This document shows, piece by piece, positions 26,429 through 34,956 of a stretch of DNA of 64,000 nucleotides. The notes beneath the pieces were generated by a model that worked only from the letters and a program-made list of their open reading frames with translations, ran no database searches and was not told where the DNA came from. A program made the position numbers and the translations under genes. The stretch lies in contig NZ_CALFXI010000109.1 of NCBI RefSeq assembly GCF_937958065.1, forward strand, positions 1-64,000, given 5' to 3'. Numbering within the stretch: position 1 is the first letter of the stretch; each line of letters opens with the position of its first letter. Source of the stretch: an uncultured Steroidobacter sp. Its GTDB lineage: Bacteria > Pseudomonadota > Gammaproteobacteria > Steroidobacterales > Steroidobacteraceae.

Positions 26429-26527
26429 CTGCTCGCCTGAGATCGCCTTGAGGGTTTTTCCCGGGGTAGATTCGGGTGTAAATCCGGCGGCGCGGCCTCA
26501 CTGTAAATCCGCGGGACGGGCGCGCGC

Positions 26528-26815
26528 TCATTCCGGCCAGTACAGCGCGGCGATGCCGGCGACCACCACCCACATCGCCAGCTGCGCCAGCCAGCGCCAC
26601 TTCAGGGTCTTGAGCAGGGCGAACAGGCTCGCGCCGGAAACCGCCGCCAGTACCGCGAATACGGCGCTACTGCGCAACAGGGCCGGGAACTCGCTGCCCA
26701 ATGCCGGGTTGCTCCCCTTGAGGACCAGGAAAATGACCACCACACCTAGCAGGCCGAACGTGATGGCAGCCGCCGAACCGAAGACGATGGCGTTCAAGAC
26801 GGCGAGCGGTCTCAT
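26528..26815 (-). CDS. Small three-helix membrane protein
   Basis: This 95-residue protein is almost entirely hydrophobic, with three predicted transmembrane helices (about 5-32, 45-66 and 72-92) and short polar loops. No family recognised. It is divergent from prc and separate from the neighbouring basic-protein gene. The real coding status is supported by its length, hydrophobic periodicity and lack of any better frame. Confidence 0.5.
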   Translation of the reverse strand: MRPLAVLNAIVFGSAAAITFGLLGVVVIFLVLKGSNPALGSEFPALLRSSAVFAVLAAVSGASLFALLKTLKWRWLAQLAMWVVVAGIAALYWPE

Positions 26816-27055
26816 GTCGAGCTCCGGTGTCGCGCGGCCGAGCCGCCGGCGGATTGCTGAACGAATCGATGGCTGAGCCCCTCCAATTCCTGCCGCTCAC
26901 CAGCAGCGCGTACTTGATCGGAGTGCAGCGTCTCTCTAGCCTTGACCATAGAATGGATTTGTCCTGCCTTGCTGACGATTCAGGTTTAGGTCGAAATCGG
27001 GACCGGCGCCGCCTCCATGGCCGCGGCCCCCTCCCCCTGATGAGGATGTGAAACA

Positions 27056-29212
27056 GTGTACCAGTCGCCCTCGCACCAACCCGCCAAGCAGCGGCGCAAT
27101 ACGTTGATCTTCAGCTTGCCCGCGCTGCTGGTGGTCTGTGCGTTACTGGCGGGCACGGCGCAAGCGCCGGTCGCCAAGGCGGTCGCGACCGCCAACTCCC
27201 AGGAGCTCTCGCCCACCGAGCGGCAGCGCCGGGTCAGCAAGCTGGTCAGCAACGTGATCGAGCGTTCGCACTACCGCCAGTCGCCGATCAACGACCCGGT
27301 GTCCTCCCTGGTGCTGGATCGCTTCATCGAGCAGCTCGACGGCGGCCGCAGCTACTTCCTCGCCTCGGACATCGCCGAATTCGAGCGCTATCGCTATCAG
27401 CTCGACGACGCGGTCGTGAACGGCCAGCTCGAGCCGGTGTTCGCGATCTTCAACCGCTTCCAGGTGCGCAACCGCGAGCGCGTCAACTACGCGCTGGATC
27501 TGCTCAAGACCGAACCCGACTTCACCGTGGATGAGTCCTTCGAGTTCGACCGCTCCAAGGCGCCGTGGGCCAAGACGCCCGAAGAGCTCAACGACATCTG
27601 GCGCCGTCGCGTGAAGAACGACGCGGTGTCCCTGATGCTCACCGAGAAGACCTGGCCGGAAACCAAGGAGATCCTGCAGAAGCGCTACGAGCGCGTGGTC
27701 AAGCGCACCGAGCAGGTTACCAGCGACGACATCTTCGAAGTGTTCATGAACTCGTTCGCGCATGTCTTCGATCCGCACTCGAGCTACTTCTCGCCGCGCA
27801 ATTCCGAGGAGTACCGCATTCAGATGAGCCTGTCGTACGAAGGCATCGGTGCCTCGCTGCAGCTCGTCGACGATTACGTGACCGTGCTCAACGTGCTGCC
27901 CGGCGGCCCGGCCGCGATCAACGGCACGCTCGGCGCGAACGATCGCATCATCGCGGTCGGCGAAGGCAAGCACGGCAAGATGGTCGACGTGATCGGCTGG
28001 CGTCTGGATGACGTGGTGCAGATCATCCGCGGCAAGGTCGGCACGACCGTGCGCCTGAGCATCCTGCCCGCCGGGGCAGCGCCCGGCTCGCCGGAAAAGA
28101 CCCTGGAGCTGCAACGTAACAAGGTGTCGCTGGACGCCCAGGCGGCGCAGAAGAAAGTGCACACCATCAAGCGGGGCGATCGCGACATGAAGGTCGGCGT
28201 GATCAACGTGCCGAGCTTCTATCAGGACTTCGAAGCCAAGTCGTCCGGCGCCAAGGACTATCGCAGCACCACGCGCGACGTGCGCAAGCTGATCGAAGAG
28301 TTGAAGGCCGAGCACATGGACGCGCTGATCATGGATCTGCGCGGCAACGGCGGCGGTCACCTGACCGAAGCGACTGCCCTGTCCGGTCTGTTCATTCCCG
28401 CGGGGCCGATCGTGCAGTTGCGCGAGACCGGCGGTCGCGTCGAAGTGCTCGACGATCCGGAACCCAATACCGCGTGGGACGGGCCGATGATCGTGCTGGT
28501 GGATCGATACAGCGCCTCGGCCTCGGAAATCTTCGCCGCCGCGATTCAAGACTACGGCCGCGGCATCGTCGTCGGTCAGCAGACCTACGGCAAGGGATCG
28601 GTGCAGAACCTGTATCCGCTGGATCGTTATGCGCTCGGCCCCGATCCGGGCTTCGGCCAGCTGACGGTCACCATCGGCAAGTACTATCGGGTCACCGGCG
28701 AGAGCACGCAGCATCGCGGCGTGCAGCCGGACATCTCGATGCCGACCGCCATCAGCCCCGAAGAAGTCGGTGAGAGCACGCGCGAAAGCGCCCTGCCCTG
28801 GGATCGCATTCGCCCGGCGGAATTCACCAAGGAAGGTCAGCTCACGCAGGCCATCGCGGCGCTCGAGCAGTCGCACGAGCAGCGGATCGCGGCGGATCCC
28901 GATTACCGCTCGCTGCTCGCCGATCTCGACGCGTTCGAGAAGGTGCGTACGCAGAAGAAGCTGTCGTTGAACCTGAAGACGCGCATCGCCGAACGCGAGC
29001 AGATGGAACAGGATCGCCTGGCGCGTGAGAACGAGCGTCGCAAGGCTCGCGGCCAGCCTCCGGTCGCCAAGCTCGCCGACCTCACCGGTCAGGATCCGCC
29101 GGATGCGGTGTTGGATGAAACGGTGCAGATCGCCGCGGACCTGAGCGGCATGAGCAGTCTGTATCTGTCGCGCCTGAAGGCTCAGGGCGACGCGAAGGAA
29201 ACCAACCGCTGA
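27056..29212 (+). CDS. prc: Carboxy-terminal (tail-specific) protease Prc
   Basis: This 718-residue periplasmic S41 protease trims C-termini, for example of PBP3 and of lipoprotein/endopeptidase substrates in E. coli. An N-terminal signal anchor (FSLPALLVVCALLAGTAQAP) precedes a long helical region, a PDZ domain (YEGIGASLQLVDDYVTVLNV to LGANDRIIAVG), and the protease core with LIMDLRGNGGGHLTEA, catalytic Ser in DRYSASASEIFAAA and Lys in GQQTYGKGSVQ. The C-terminal DUF3340-type region follows. The start is GTG at 27056 with GAGGA upstream. Length and architecture match the gammaproteobacterial Prc. Confidence 0.95.
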   Translation: MYQSPSHQPAKQRRNTLIFSLPALLVVCALLAGTAQAPVAKAVATANSQELSPTERQRRVSKLVSNVIERSHYRQSPINDPVSSLVLDRFIEQLDGGRSYFLASDIAEFERYRYQLDDAVVNGQLEPVFAIFNRFQVRNRERVNYALDLLKTEPDFTVDESFEFDRSKAPWAKTPEELNDIWRRRVKNDAVSLMLTEKTWPETKEILQKRYERVVKRTEQVTSDDIFEVFMNSFAHVFDPHSSYFSPRNSEEYRIQMSLSYEGIGASLQLVDDYVTVLNVLPGGPAAINGTLGANDRIIAVGEGKHGKMVDVIGWRLDDVVQIIRGKVGTTVRLSILPAGAAPGSPEKTLELQRNKVSLDAQAAQKKVHTIKRGDRDMKVGVINVPSFYQDFEAKSSGAKDYRSTTRDVRKLIEELKAEHMDALIMDLRGNGGGHLTEATALSGLFIPAGPIVQLRETGGRVEVLDDPEPNTAWDGPMIVLVDRYSASASEIFAAAIQDYGRGIVVGQQTYGKGSVQNLYPLDRYALGPDPGFGQLTVTIGKYYRVTGESTQHRGVQPDISMPTAISPEEVGESTRESALPWDRIRPAEFTKEGQLTQAIAALEQSHEQRIAADPDYRSLLADLDAFEKVRTQKKLSLNLKTRIAEREQMEQDRLARENERRKARGQPPVAKLADLTGQDPPDAVLDETVQIAADLSGMSSLYLSRLKAQGDAKETNR

Positions 29213-29221
29213 CGTTACTCT

Positions 29222-29252
29222 CAGGCGCTGCTGCTCATTGCAGCAGCGCCTG
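29222..29252. terminator. Perfect 13-bp hairpin shared by prc and the convergent coiled-coil gene
   Basis: CAGGCGCTGCTGC (29222-29234) pairs fully with GCAGCAGCGCCTG (29240-29252) around a five-base loop. It lies 10 bases after the prc stop and overlaps the last codons and the stop of the opposite gene. There is no T-tract on either side. Confidence 0.5.
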
Positions 29253-30296
29253 ATACACATCCCAGTAGTCGTCGATCAGCACATTCACGCCGGCTTTATT
29301 GCCCGCCTCCAGGCCTGAGACCGGCGCCACGGGCACGGGTAGCGTGCCGATGGAGTCAGTCAGCGGTACGGTATCCGCATCGCTGCGATAGGCCACCACC
29401 GCGCGCAACGCGTCGGTGCGCTCCTTCAGGCCGGTGAGATCGTCCTTCTCGCTTCTGACGACGAGCAGCGCCTCGCGCAACAACATCATTAGGCGCGAAC
29501 ATTCCTCGCGAGTGCCGTATTTCATATCGAACACCCGCTTGGTGGTCGTTTCTTTCGCGAGCACGGCGAGCCCACCGGTCGACAATGTCACAACCAGCTG
29601 CTGCGCGTACGCGATCACCGCGGTGTTCACGACGCGTCGGCCGTCGACGGAAATCCGCTCGAACGGCGGCGGTGCCTTCTCTTCGAGCGCGGCCCGGTCA
29701 TCGCTCAGATCGGTGACTTCGGTGGCCGCCTGGTCCCACTGCTCGCGCTCGATCGCGATCTGCTCGGAAAGACGCCGACGACGCGCGTAGTTCCAGAAGC
29801 CTCGCATGCTCTCCAGCTTCGCTTCCTGGAGCTCGAGCTGCGCTTCGAGCTGATCGGCGCGGGAACGCGCGCTGGCGATGCGTCGATCGAAATCGGCGAG
29901 CTGCTGCCGACGCGTACGATCGAACTCGAGCACCTGACGACGCTGCTCGCGATCGGCCTGCTGCTGCCGCAGCTGTTGTGCGAAGCGTGCGACTTTCGCC
30001 GACGACGCGCGCCACAGCGAGCGCAACTGGAAATAGACCAGGCCGTGCGGGCCGGTGTCGGGATGGCCGAGAAATTCTTCCAGCTGCAGCAGCTGTTCGC
30101 TATTGCGTGCGAACGTGGCTTCGTGTTTGTTCAGCTGCTCGATCAGCTTGTGCCGTTCGTCCTGCAGACGCGACAGCTCTTTTTTCAGCTCGGCCCGATT
30201 CCAATAGAGCTGCAGCAGCCGCTCGTCTTCGGCAGGCTGTCGCCCGCCTTGGCCAAGGAGCTGGCGCAGATTGCTCAGCCGGTCGGAGAATTCCAT
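29235..30296 (-). CDS. Long coiled-coil protein of unknown function
   Basis: This 353-residue soluble protein has an extended coiled coil (about residues 25-210) rich in Gln, Arg, Glu and Leu, and then a globular C-terminal part of about 140 residues beginning near PPPFERISVDGRRVVNTAVI. The C-terminal part alternates hydrophobic strands and helices (QLVVTLSTGGLAVLAKETTT). No signal peptide or membrane helix is visible. It may share a transcript with the upstream DUF1249 gene 27 bases away. I do not recognise the family. Confidence 0.7.
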   Translation of the reverse strand: MEFSDRLSNLRQLLGQGGRQPAEDERLLQLYWNRAELKKELSRLQDERHKLIEQLNKHEATFARNSEQLLQLEEFLGHPDTGPHGLVYFQLRSLWRASSAKVARFAQQLRQQQADREQRRQVLEFDRTRRQQLADFDRRIASARSRADQLEAQLELQEAKLESMRGFWNYARRRRLSEQIAIEREQWDQAATEVTDLSDDRAALEEKAPPPFERISVDGRRVVNTAVIAYAQQLVVTLSTGGLAVLAKETTTKRVFDMKYGTREECSRLMMLLREALLVVRSEKDDLTGLKERTDALRAVVAYRSDADTVPLTDSIGTLPVPVAPVSGLEAGNKAGVNVLIDDYWDVYQALLQ

Positions 30297-30323
30297 AGCG
30301 GGCCCGTCACGGGCGTTTGGAAC

Positions 30324-30803
30324 TTACGTCGCAGCGAGCGCTGGGAAGTGATGTCCGCGCTCGACGCAATAATCGAGCCACTTGTTGAGCATGATATTCC
30401 GCAGCCAGCGATCGCCGAGGTCGCGCGCCAGCTGCGAGCGCAACGATTCCAGCAGCGCATGACGATGCCAGCGCGCGCACGCCTGCACTTCGGCCAGACG
30501 CGCATCGCGATACACGCGAATCAACAGATCGGGATCGGCCAGCGAGCCGGCCTCGTCGTCGAACACGTAGGTGAGCCGCAGCGTGGTCGTATATCGGCTG
30601 CGCTCCTCGATCGCCAGGTGCAGCGGACAATCGCCGTCCACCACGGAAATCTGCGTGGCTGCCGCTCTTTCCAGATCCGGCACCAGCCAGGCGAGACGGA
30701 TGTAATTGCTCTCGTACAGCGACATCAGGCTGACGAAGCTGCCCGGACGGGCGCGCCAGCTGACGGGGCAATTCACATCGCTTGCTGTAAGGTCTATCGA
30801 CAT
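30324..30803 (-). CDS. DUF1249 family (YqiB-like) protein
   Basis: This 159-residue protein matches the DUF1249/YqiB family pattern: MSLYESNYIRLAWLVPDL near the start, a strand-rich middle (YTTTLRLTYVF), RVYRDARLAEVQAC, and a C-terminal NKWLDYCVERGHHF. In E. coli yqiB lies near cpdA and nudF; that context is absent here. The biochemical role is unknown. Confidence 0.82.
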   Translation of the reverse strand: MSIDLTASDVNCPVSWRARPGSFVSLMSLYESNYIRLAWLVPDLERAAATQISVVDGDCPLHLAIEERSRYTTTLRLTYVFDDEAGSLADPDLLIRVYRDARLAEVQACARWHRHALLESLRSQLARDLGDRWLRNIMLNKWLDYCVERGHHFPALAAT

Positions 30804-30912
30804 GAGCCGAATATAGCACAGCAGTTTCGCACTACTGCCAGTGGTGTGTGACTTGCGTCACGGGCCGTTTCATGTGTCTGGCACGCATGCGACATGCGTG
30901 CCAGCGGCGCGT

Positions 30913-31737
30913 CTAGGGACGCAGCCGGCGCTCCACCCCGGTCTGCTCCAGGATGCGGCTGGCGATTTCTTCGATGGAACATTCGGTGGTGTTGATGCAG
31001 GGAATATCGTAACGACGGAACAGCGCCTCGGCGGTGCGCACCTCGAAGTCGACTTGCGAAGCCGACGAATAATTGCTGTTCGGCCGGCGCTCGTTGCGGA
31101 TCTGTTGCAGACGTTCCGGCGCGATGGTCAAGCCATACAGCTTGCGCTGATGCCTGGTCAGTGCCGCGGGCAAGCGCCCGGTCTCGAGCTCCTCGTCAGC
31201 GAATGGATAATTGGCGGCGAAGATGCCGTATTGCAAGGCCAGGTACAGACAGGTGGGCGTCTTGCCGGTGCGCGACACCCCGACCAGGATCAGATCGGCA
31301 CGCTCGTAATCGCGGGTGACAGCGCCGTCATCGTTGGCCAGCGCGAAATTGGTCGCGTTGATCCGGGTGGTGTAGGCGCCGATGTCCTGCATGCCGTGTG
31401 CCTTGCCCTGCGCACGCGAGGATTTCAGCTTCAGCTCCATCTCCAGCGGGCCAAGGAACGCATCGAAGAAGTCCAGGAACAGGCCATTGGCGCGCTTGAT
31501 GATCTCGCGCAGGTCCTCCTGCACCAGAGTGCTGAAAATCACCGGCCGGACGCCCTCCGCCTCGGCCGTCGCGTTGATGCGACGTACCGCTTCCTGCGCC
31601 TTGTCAACAGTGGAGATAAATGGCAGAGTCACCTGCCGAAATGCCTGCCCATCGAATTGCGTCAGCAGGCTGTGCCCCATGGTCTCGGCGGTCACGCCGG
31701 TCTGGTCGGACACAAAAAAAACTGTTCTTCGTTCCAT
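30913..31737 (-). CDS. ppsR: Phosphoenolpyruvate synthase regulatory protein (kinase/pyrophosphorylase)
   Basis: This 274-residue bifunctional regulator (DUF299) phosphorylates PEP synthase on a Thr next to the catalytic His, using ADP, and removes that phosphate with Pi. The start ERRTVFFVSDQTGVTAETMG is canonical. The P-loop-like ILVGVSRTGKTPT and the C-terminal YDIPCINTTECSIEEIA are present. The ATG at 31737 is fixed by homology. It is divergent from its target ppsA. Confidence 0.95.
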   Translation of the reverse strand: MERRTVFFVSDQTGVTAETMGHSLLTQFDGQAFRQVTLPFISTVDKAQEAVRRINATAEAEGVRPVIFSTLVQEDLREIIKRANGLFLDFFDAFLGPLEMELKLKSSRAQGKAHGMQDIGAYTTRINATNFALANDDGAVTRDYERADLILVGVSRTGKTPTCLYLALQYGIFAANYPFADEELETGRLPAALTRHQRKLYGLTIAPERLQQIRNERRPNSNYSSASQVDFEVRTAEALFRRYDIPCINTTECSIEEIASRILEQTGVERRLRP

Positions 31738-31755
31738 TCTTCTGTCGCCAAGACT

Positions 31756-31824
31756 CACGCGCTATCGCGTGTTGCGGTTAAAATCTCACGGCTTAGCCTT
31801 GGGCTAAGCTCACTCGCTCGAGTG
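31756..31824. repeat. Three consecutive perfect inverted repeats in the ppsR-ppsA intergenic region
   Basis: CACGCG-ctat-CGCGTG (31756-31771), GCTTAGCC-ttg-GGCTAAGC (31791-31809) and CACTCG-ct-CGAGTG (31811-31824) follow each other. A possible -10 (TAAAAT, 31779-31784) for ppsA lies between the first and second. If transcription starts just after it, repeats two and three would fold in the ppsA leader; alternatively they are operator sites. Confidence 0.5.
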
Positions 31825-31886
31825 ATCCATTCCAGTGTTTCATTGGTGGGCCCCAGGCACAAGCCGAGGTCCGACGAGGATTGCCC

Positions 31887-34256
31887 TTGACCGCTTACAC
31901 AGTACCCTTCGAACAGCTTGGACGCCACGACGTCGACACCGTCGGCGGCAAGAACTCCTCGCTCGGCGAGATGATCAGCCACCTGGCCAAGATGGGCGTG
32001 AGCGTGCCGACCGGCTTCGCGACCACCGCGCAGGCCTATCGCGACTTCCTCAAGCACGAAGGGCTGGCCGAGCGCATCTCCAGGGAGCTCGCCACGCTCG
32101 ACGTCGACGATGTCGAGAAGCTCACCGAAGTCGGCGCCAAGATCCGTCAGTGGATTCTGTCGACGCCGTTCCCGGCGCGGCTGGAGCAGGAAATCCTCTC
32201 GGGCTACGAGCGCATGGGTGGCGGGCGCGATGTCGCCGTCGCCGTCCGCTCGTCCGCGACCGCGGAAGATTTGCCGGATGCGTCGTTCGCCGGTCAGCAG
32301 GAAACATTCCTCAACGTGCGTGGCAAGGAAGCGCTGATCAAGTGCGTGCACGAAGTGTTCGCATCGCTCTACAACGATCGCGCCATCGCCTATCGCGTGC
32401 ACCAGGGCTTCAAGCACGATGTGGTCGCGCTGTCCGCCGGCATTCAATACATGTGCCGTTCCGACATCGGCGCAAGCGGCGTGATGTTCACGCTCGACAC
32501 CGACTCCGGTTTCCGCAATGTCGTGTTCATCACCGCATCGTATGGTCTCGGCGAGACCGTGGTGCAAGGCGCGGTGAATCCCGACGAGTTCTATGTTTAC
32601 AAGCCGACGCTCAAGTCCGGCCACGCCCCCATCCTGCGCCGCACGCTCGGCGCCAAGGCGATCAAGATGGTGTACGGCGAGCCCGGCAGCGGCGAGCGCG
32701 TCAGGACCGTCGATGTGTCGAGCGAAGATCGGGCCCGGTTCTCCATCGACGACGCCGACATCCTGGAGCTGGCCAGGCAGGCGCTCATCATCGAGGAGCA
32801 CTACGGCTGCCCGATGGACATCGAATGGGGCAAGGACGGCGAGACCGGCAAGATCTATATCCTGCAGGCGCGTCCCGAAACGGTGCAGAGCCGCGCCGGC
32901 CGCACCGTGCAGCGCTACTCGCTGAAAAAGAAATCCAAGGTGCTTTCGAGCGGCCGCTCGATCGGTCAGCGCATCGGCGCCGGGCCGGCCCGCATCATTC
33001 GCGACGTCAAAGAAATGACGCGCGTGCAAAGCGGCGACGTGCTGGTCGCCGACATGACCGATCCCGATTGGGAGCCGGTGATGAAGCGCGCTTCGGCGAT
33101 CGTGACCAATCGCGGCGGTCGCACCTGTCATGCCGCCATCATCGCGCGCGAGCTCGGCATTCCCGCCGTGGTCGGCTGTGGCGATGCGACCGAGACGATC
33201 AAGGAAGGCGCTGAAGTCACCGTCTCGTGCGCCGAAGGCGATACCGGCTTCGTCTACGAAGGTGCCCTGCCCTTCGAACAGAAAGTGGTCGAGCTGGACG
33301 CGCTGCCGGCGATCAAGACCAAGATCATGATGAACGTCGGCAATCCCGACCGCGCGTTCGACTTCGCCGGCATTCCGAATCGAGGCGTGGGCCTCGCGCG
33401 GCTGGAATTCATCATCAATCGCATGATCGGTGTGCATCCGCGCGCGCTGCTCGAATTCGACTCGCTCTCGAAGGATCTGCAGCAGACCATTCGTCGTCAG
33501 ATGAGCGGCTACAAGGATCCGGTCAGCTTCTACGTCGACAAGCTGTGCGAAGGCATCGCCACCATCGCCGCCGCGTTCGCGCCCGAGCCGGTGATCGTGC
33601 GCATGTCGGATTTCAAATCGAACGAGTACGCCAATCTGATCGGCGGCCGCCAGTACGAGCCGCACGAAGAGAATCCAATGATCGGGTTCCGCGGCGCCTC
33701 GCGTTACGTCGATGAAACATTCCGGCCCTGCTTCGAGCTCGAGTGCCGCGCGTTGAAGCGCGTGCGCGAGGAAATGGGCCTGAAGAACGTGCAGGTGATG
33801 GTGCCCTTCGTACGTACGCTGAAGGAAGCCGAGCAAGTGACGCAGCTGCTGGCGCAGAACGGCCTGAAGCGCGGCGAGAACGACCTGAAGGTCATCATGA
33901 TGTGCGAGCTGCCGACCAACGCGCTGCTCGCCGATCAGTATCTGCAGTACTTCGACGGCATGTCGATCGGCTCGAACGACATGACCCAGCTGACGCTCGG
34001 CCTGGATCGCGACTCGGCCATCATCGCGAAGCTGTTCGATGAGCGTGACGAGGCAGTGAAGGCGCTGCTGAAGCTCGCGATCGAGGCCTGCCGCAGGAAT
34101 GGCAAGTACGTCGGCATTTGCGGCCAGGGCCCTTCGGATCATCCCGATCTGGCGCGCTGGCTGGTCGATCAGGGCATCGAGAGCATGTCGCTGAACCCGG
34201 ATACGGTGGTCGAGACCTGGCTGTTCCTGGCCGGCGGCGCCGCGGCCGCGAAGTAA
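31887..34256 (+). CDS. ppsA: Phosphoenolpyruvate synthase
   Basis: This 789-residue enzyme converts pyruvate and ATP to PEP, AMP and Pi for gluconeogenesis. It has the N-terminal ATP-grasp domain (VGGKNSSLGEMI, VAVRSSATAEDLPDASFAGQ), the swivelling phosphohistidine domain with catalytic His in TNRGGRTCHAAIIARELG, and the C-terminal PEP/pyruvate TIM barrel (GSNDMTQLTLGLDRD, and CGQGPSD with the conserved Cys). The start is placed at the TTG at 31887 because GAGGA ends 6 bases upstream; a TTG at 31881 is too close to that site. PpsR, its regulator, is divergent. Confidence 0.96.
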   Translation: MTAYTVPFEQLGRHDVDTVGGKNSSLGEMISHLAKMGVSVPTGFATTAQAYRDFLKHEGLAERISRELATLDVDDVEKLTEVGAKIRQWILSTPFPARLEQEILSGYERMGGGRDVAVAVRSSATAEDLPDASFAGQQETFLNVRGKEALIKCVHEVFASLYNDRAIAYRVHQGFKHDVVALSAGIQYMCRSDIGASGVMFTLDTDSGFRNVVFITASYGLGETVVQGAVNPDEFYVYKPTLKSGHAPILRRTLGAKAIKMVYGEPGSGERVRTVDVSSEDRARFSIDDADILELARQALIIEEHYGCPMDIEWGKDGETGKIYILQARPETVQSRAGRTVQRYSLKKKSKVLSSGRSIGQRIGAGPARIIRDVKEMTRVQSGDVLVADMTDPDWEPVMKRASAIVTNRGGRTCHAAIIARELGIPAVVGCGDATETIKEGAEVTVSCAEGDTGFVYEGALPFEQKVVELDALPAIKTKIMMNVGNPDRAFDFAGIPNRGVGLARLEFIINRMIGVHPRALLEFDSLSKDLQQTIRRQMSGYKDPVSFYVDKLCEGIATIAAAFAPEPVIVRMSDFKSNEYANLIGGRQYEPHEENPMIGFRGASRYVDETFRPCFELECRALKRVREEMGLKNVQVMVPFVRTLKEAEQVTQLLAQNGLKRGENDLKVIMMCELPTNALLADQYLQYFDGMSIGSNDMTQLTLGLDRDSAIIAKLFDERDEAVKALLKLAIEACRRNGKYVGICGQGPSDHPDLARWLVDQGIESMSLNPDTVVETWLFLAGGAAAAK

Positions 34257-34269
34257 ATCGATGCTGTCT

Positions 34270-34303
34270 GTCGCGGCGGCGGGCGGGTGTCTGCCGCCGC
34301 GAC
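34270..34303. terminator. Perfect 11-bp hairpin between convergent ppsA and orn
   Basis: GTCGCGGCGGC (34270-34280) pairs with GCCGCCGCGAC (34293-34303) around a 12-base loop. It lies between the ppsA stop and the orn stop, so it can mark the end of both transcripts. No T-tract follows. Confidence 0.5.
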
Positions 34304-34324
34304 TCGATCCTGGTCGGCGGCCCC

Positions 34325-34912
34325 TCAGGCTCTCAAGAAATTCGTCCGGTAGTGCTGCAGCTCGCGAATGGAATCGCGGATGTCGTCCAGCGCCAGGTGC
34401 GTGGAGCTCTTCTGGAAGCTGCTGTACACCTCCGGCGCCCAGCGCCGCGCCAGCTCCTTCAGCGTGCTCACATCCAGGTTGCGGTAGTGAAAATACCGTT
34501 CCAGGTTGGGCATCTCGCGCGCCATGAAGCGGCGATCCTGGCAGATGCTGTTGCCGCACATTGGTGACACGCCGGGCTCGATCCAGCGGCTCAGGAACTC
34601 CACCGTCTGGCGCTCGGCCTCCTCCACCGTGATCGTGCTGGCGCGTACGCGGGCCGCGAGCCCCGAGGCGCCGTGCTGACGGCGATTCCAGTCATCCATG
34701 GCCTCCAGGATCTCGTCCGGCTGATGGATGGCCAGCACCGGCCCTTCGGCCAGGGTGTTCAGGTGCTTGTCGGTGACCACGGTGGCGATTTCGATGATGT
34801 GGTCGGTGTCGGGCTTGAGGCCCGTCATTTCCAGATCGATCCAGATGAGTCGGGTCGGGTCGCGGTCGGTCACGATGCGTTCTGCCAGCAGTGGGTTTCG
34901 TTGCCTCATCAT
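34325..34912 (-). CDS. orn: Oligoribonuclease
   Basis: This 195-residue DEDDh 3'-5' exonuclease degrades di- and oligoribonucleotides, including pGpG from cyclic-di-GMP turnover. Exo I (IWIDLEMTGLKPDTDHIIEI), the NSICQDRRF segment and the final HLALDDIRDSIRELQ are present. It starts at one of two adjacent ATGs (34912 or 34909); relatives begin a few residues before the Exo I motif, so this protein has about 13 extra N-terminal residues. It is divergent from the Ste24-type protease gene. Confidence 0.94.
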   Translation of the reverse strand: MMRQRNPLLAERIVTDRDPTRLIWIDLEMTGLKPDTDHIIEIATVVTDKHLNTLAEGPVLAIHQPDEILEAMDDWNRRQHGASGLAARVRASTITVEEAERQTVEFLSRWIEPGVSPMCGNSICQDRRFMAREMPNLERYFHYRNLDVSTLKELARRWAPEVYSSFQKSSTHLALDDIRDSIRELQHYRTNFLRA

Positions 34913-34956
34913 AGCAGCTGAGGCTACAGTGCCCGGCACGTATCGAGAACCTCTGA

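Noticed and set aside
26440..26520. Repeated TGTAAATCCG elements after the small basic-protein gene
   Set aside because: Two 10-base copies 34 bases apart, with no further copies or structure; likely chance.
27143..29260. A 705-codon minus-strand open frame opposite prc
   Set aside because: Antisense shadow of a complete protease gene; the composition is typical of reverse-strand reading of biased codons.
31755..34559. A 934-codon minus-strand open frame
   Set aside because: It lies antisense to ppsA, which is complete with all catalytic motifs; the antisense product has no recognisable domain.
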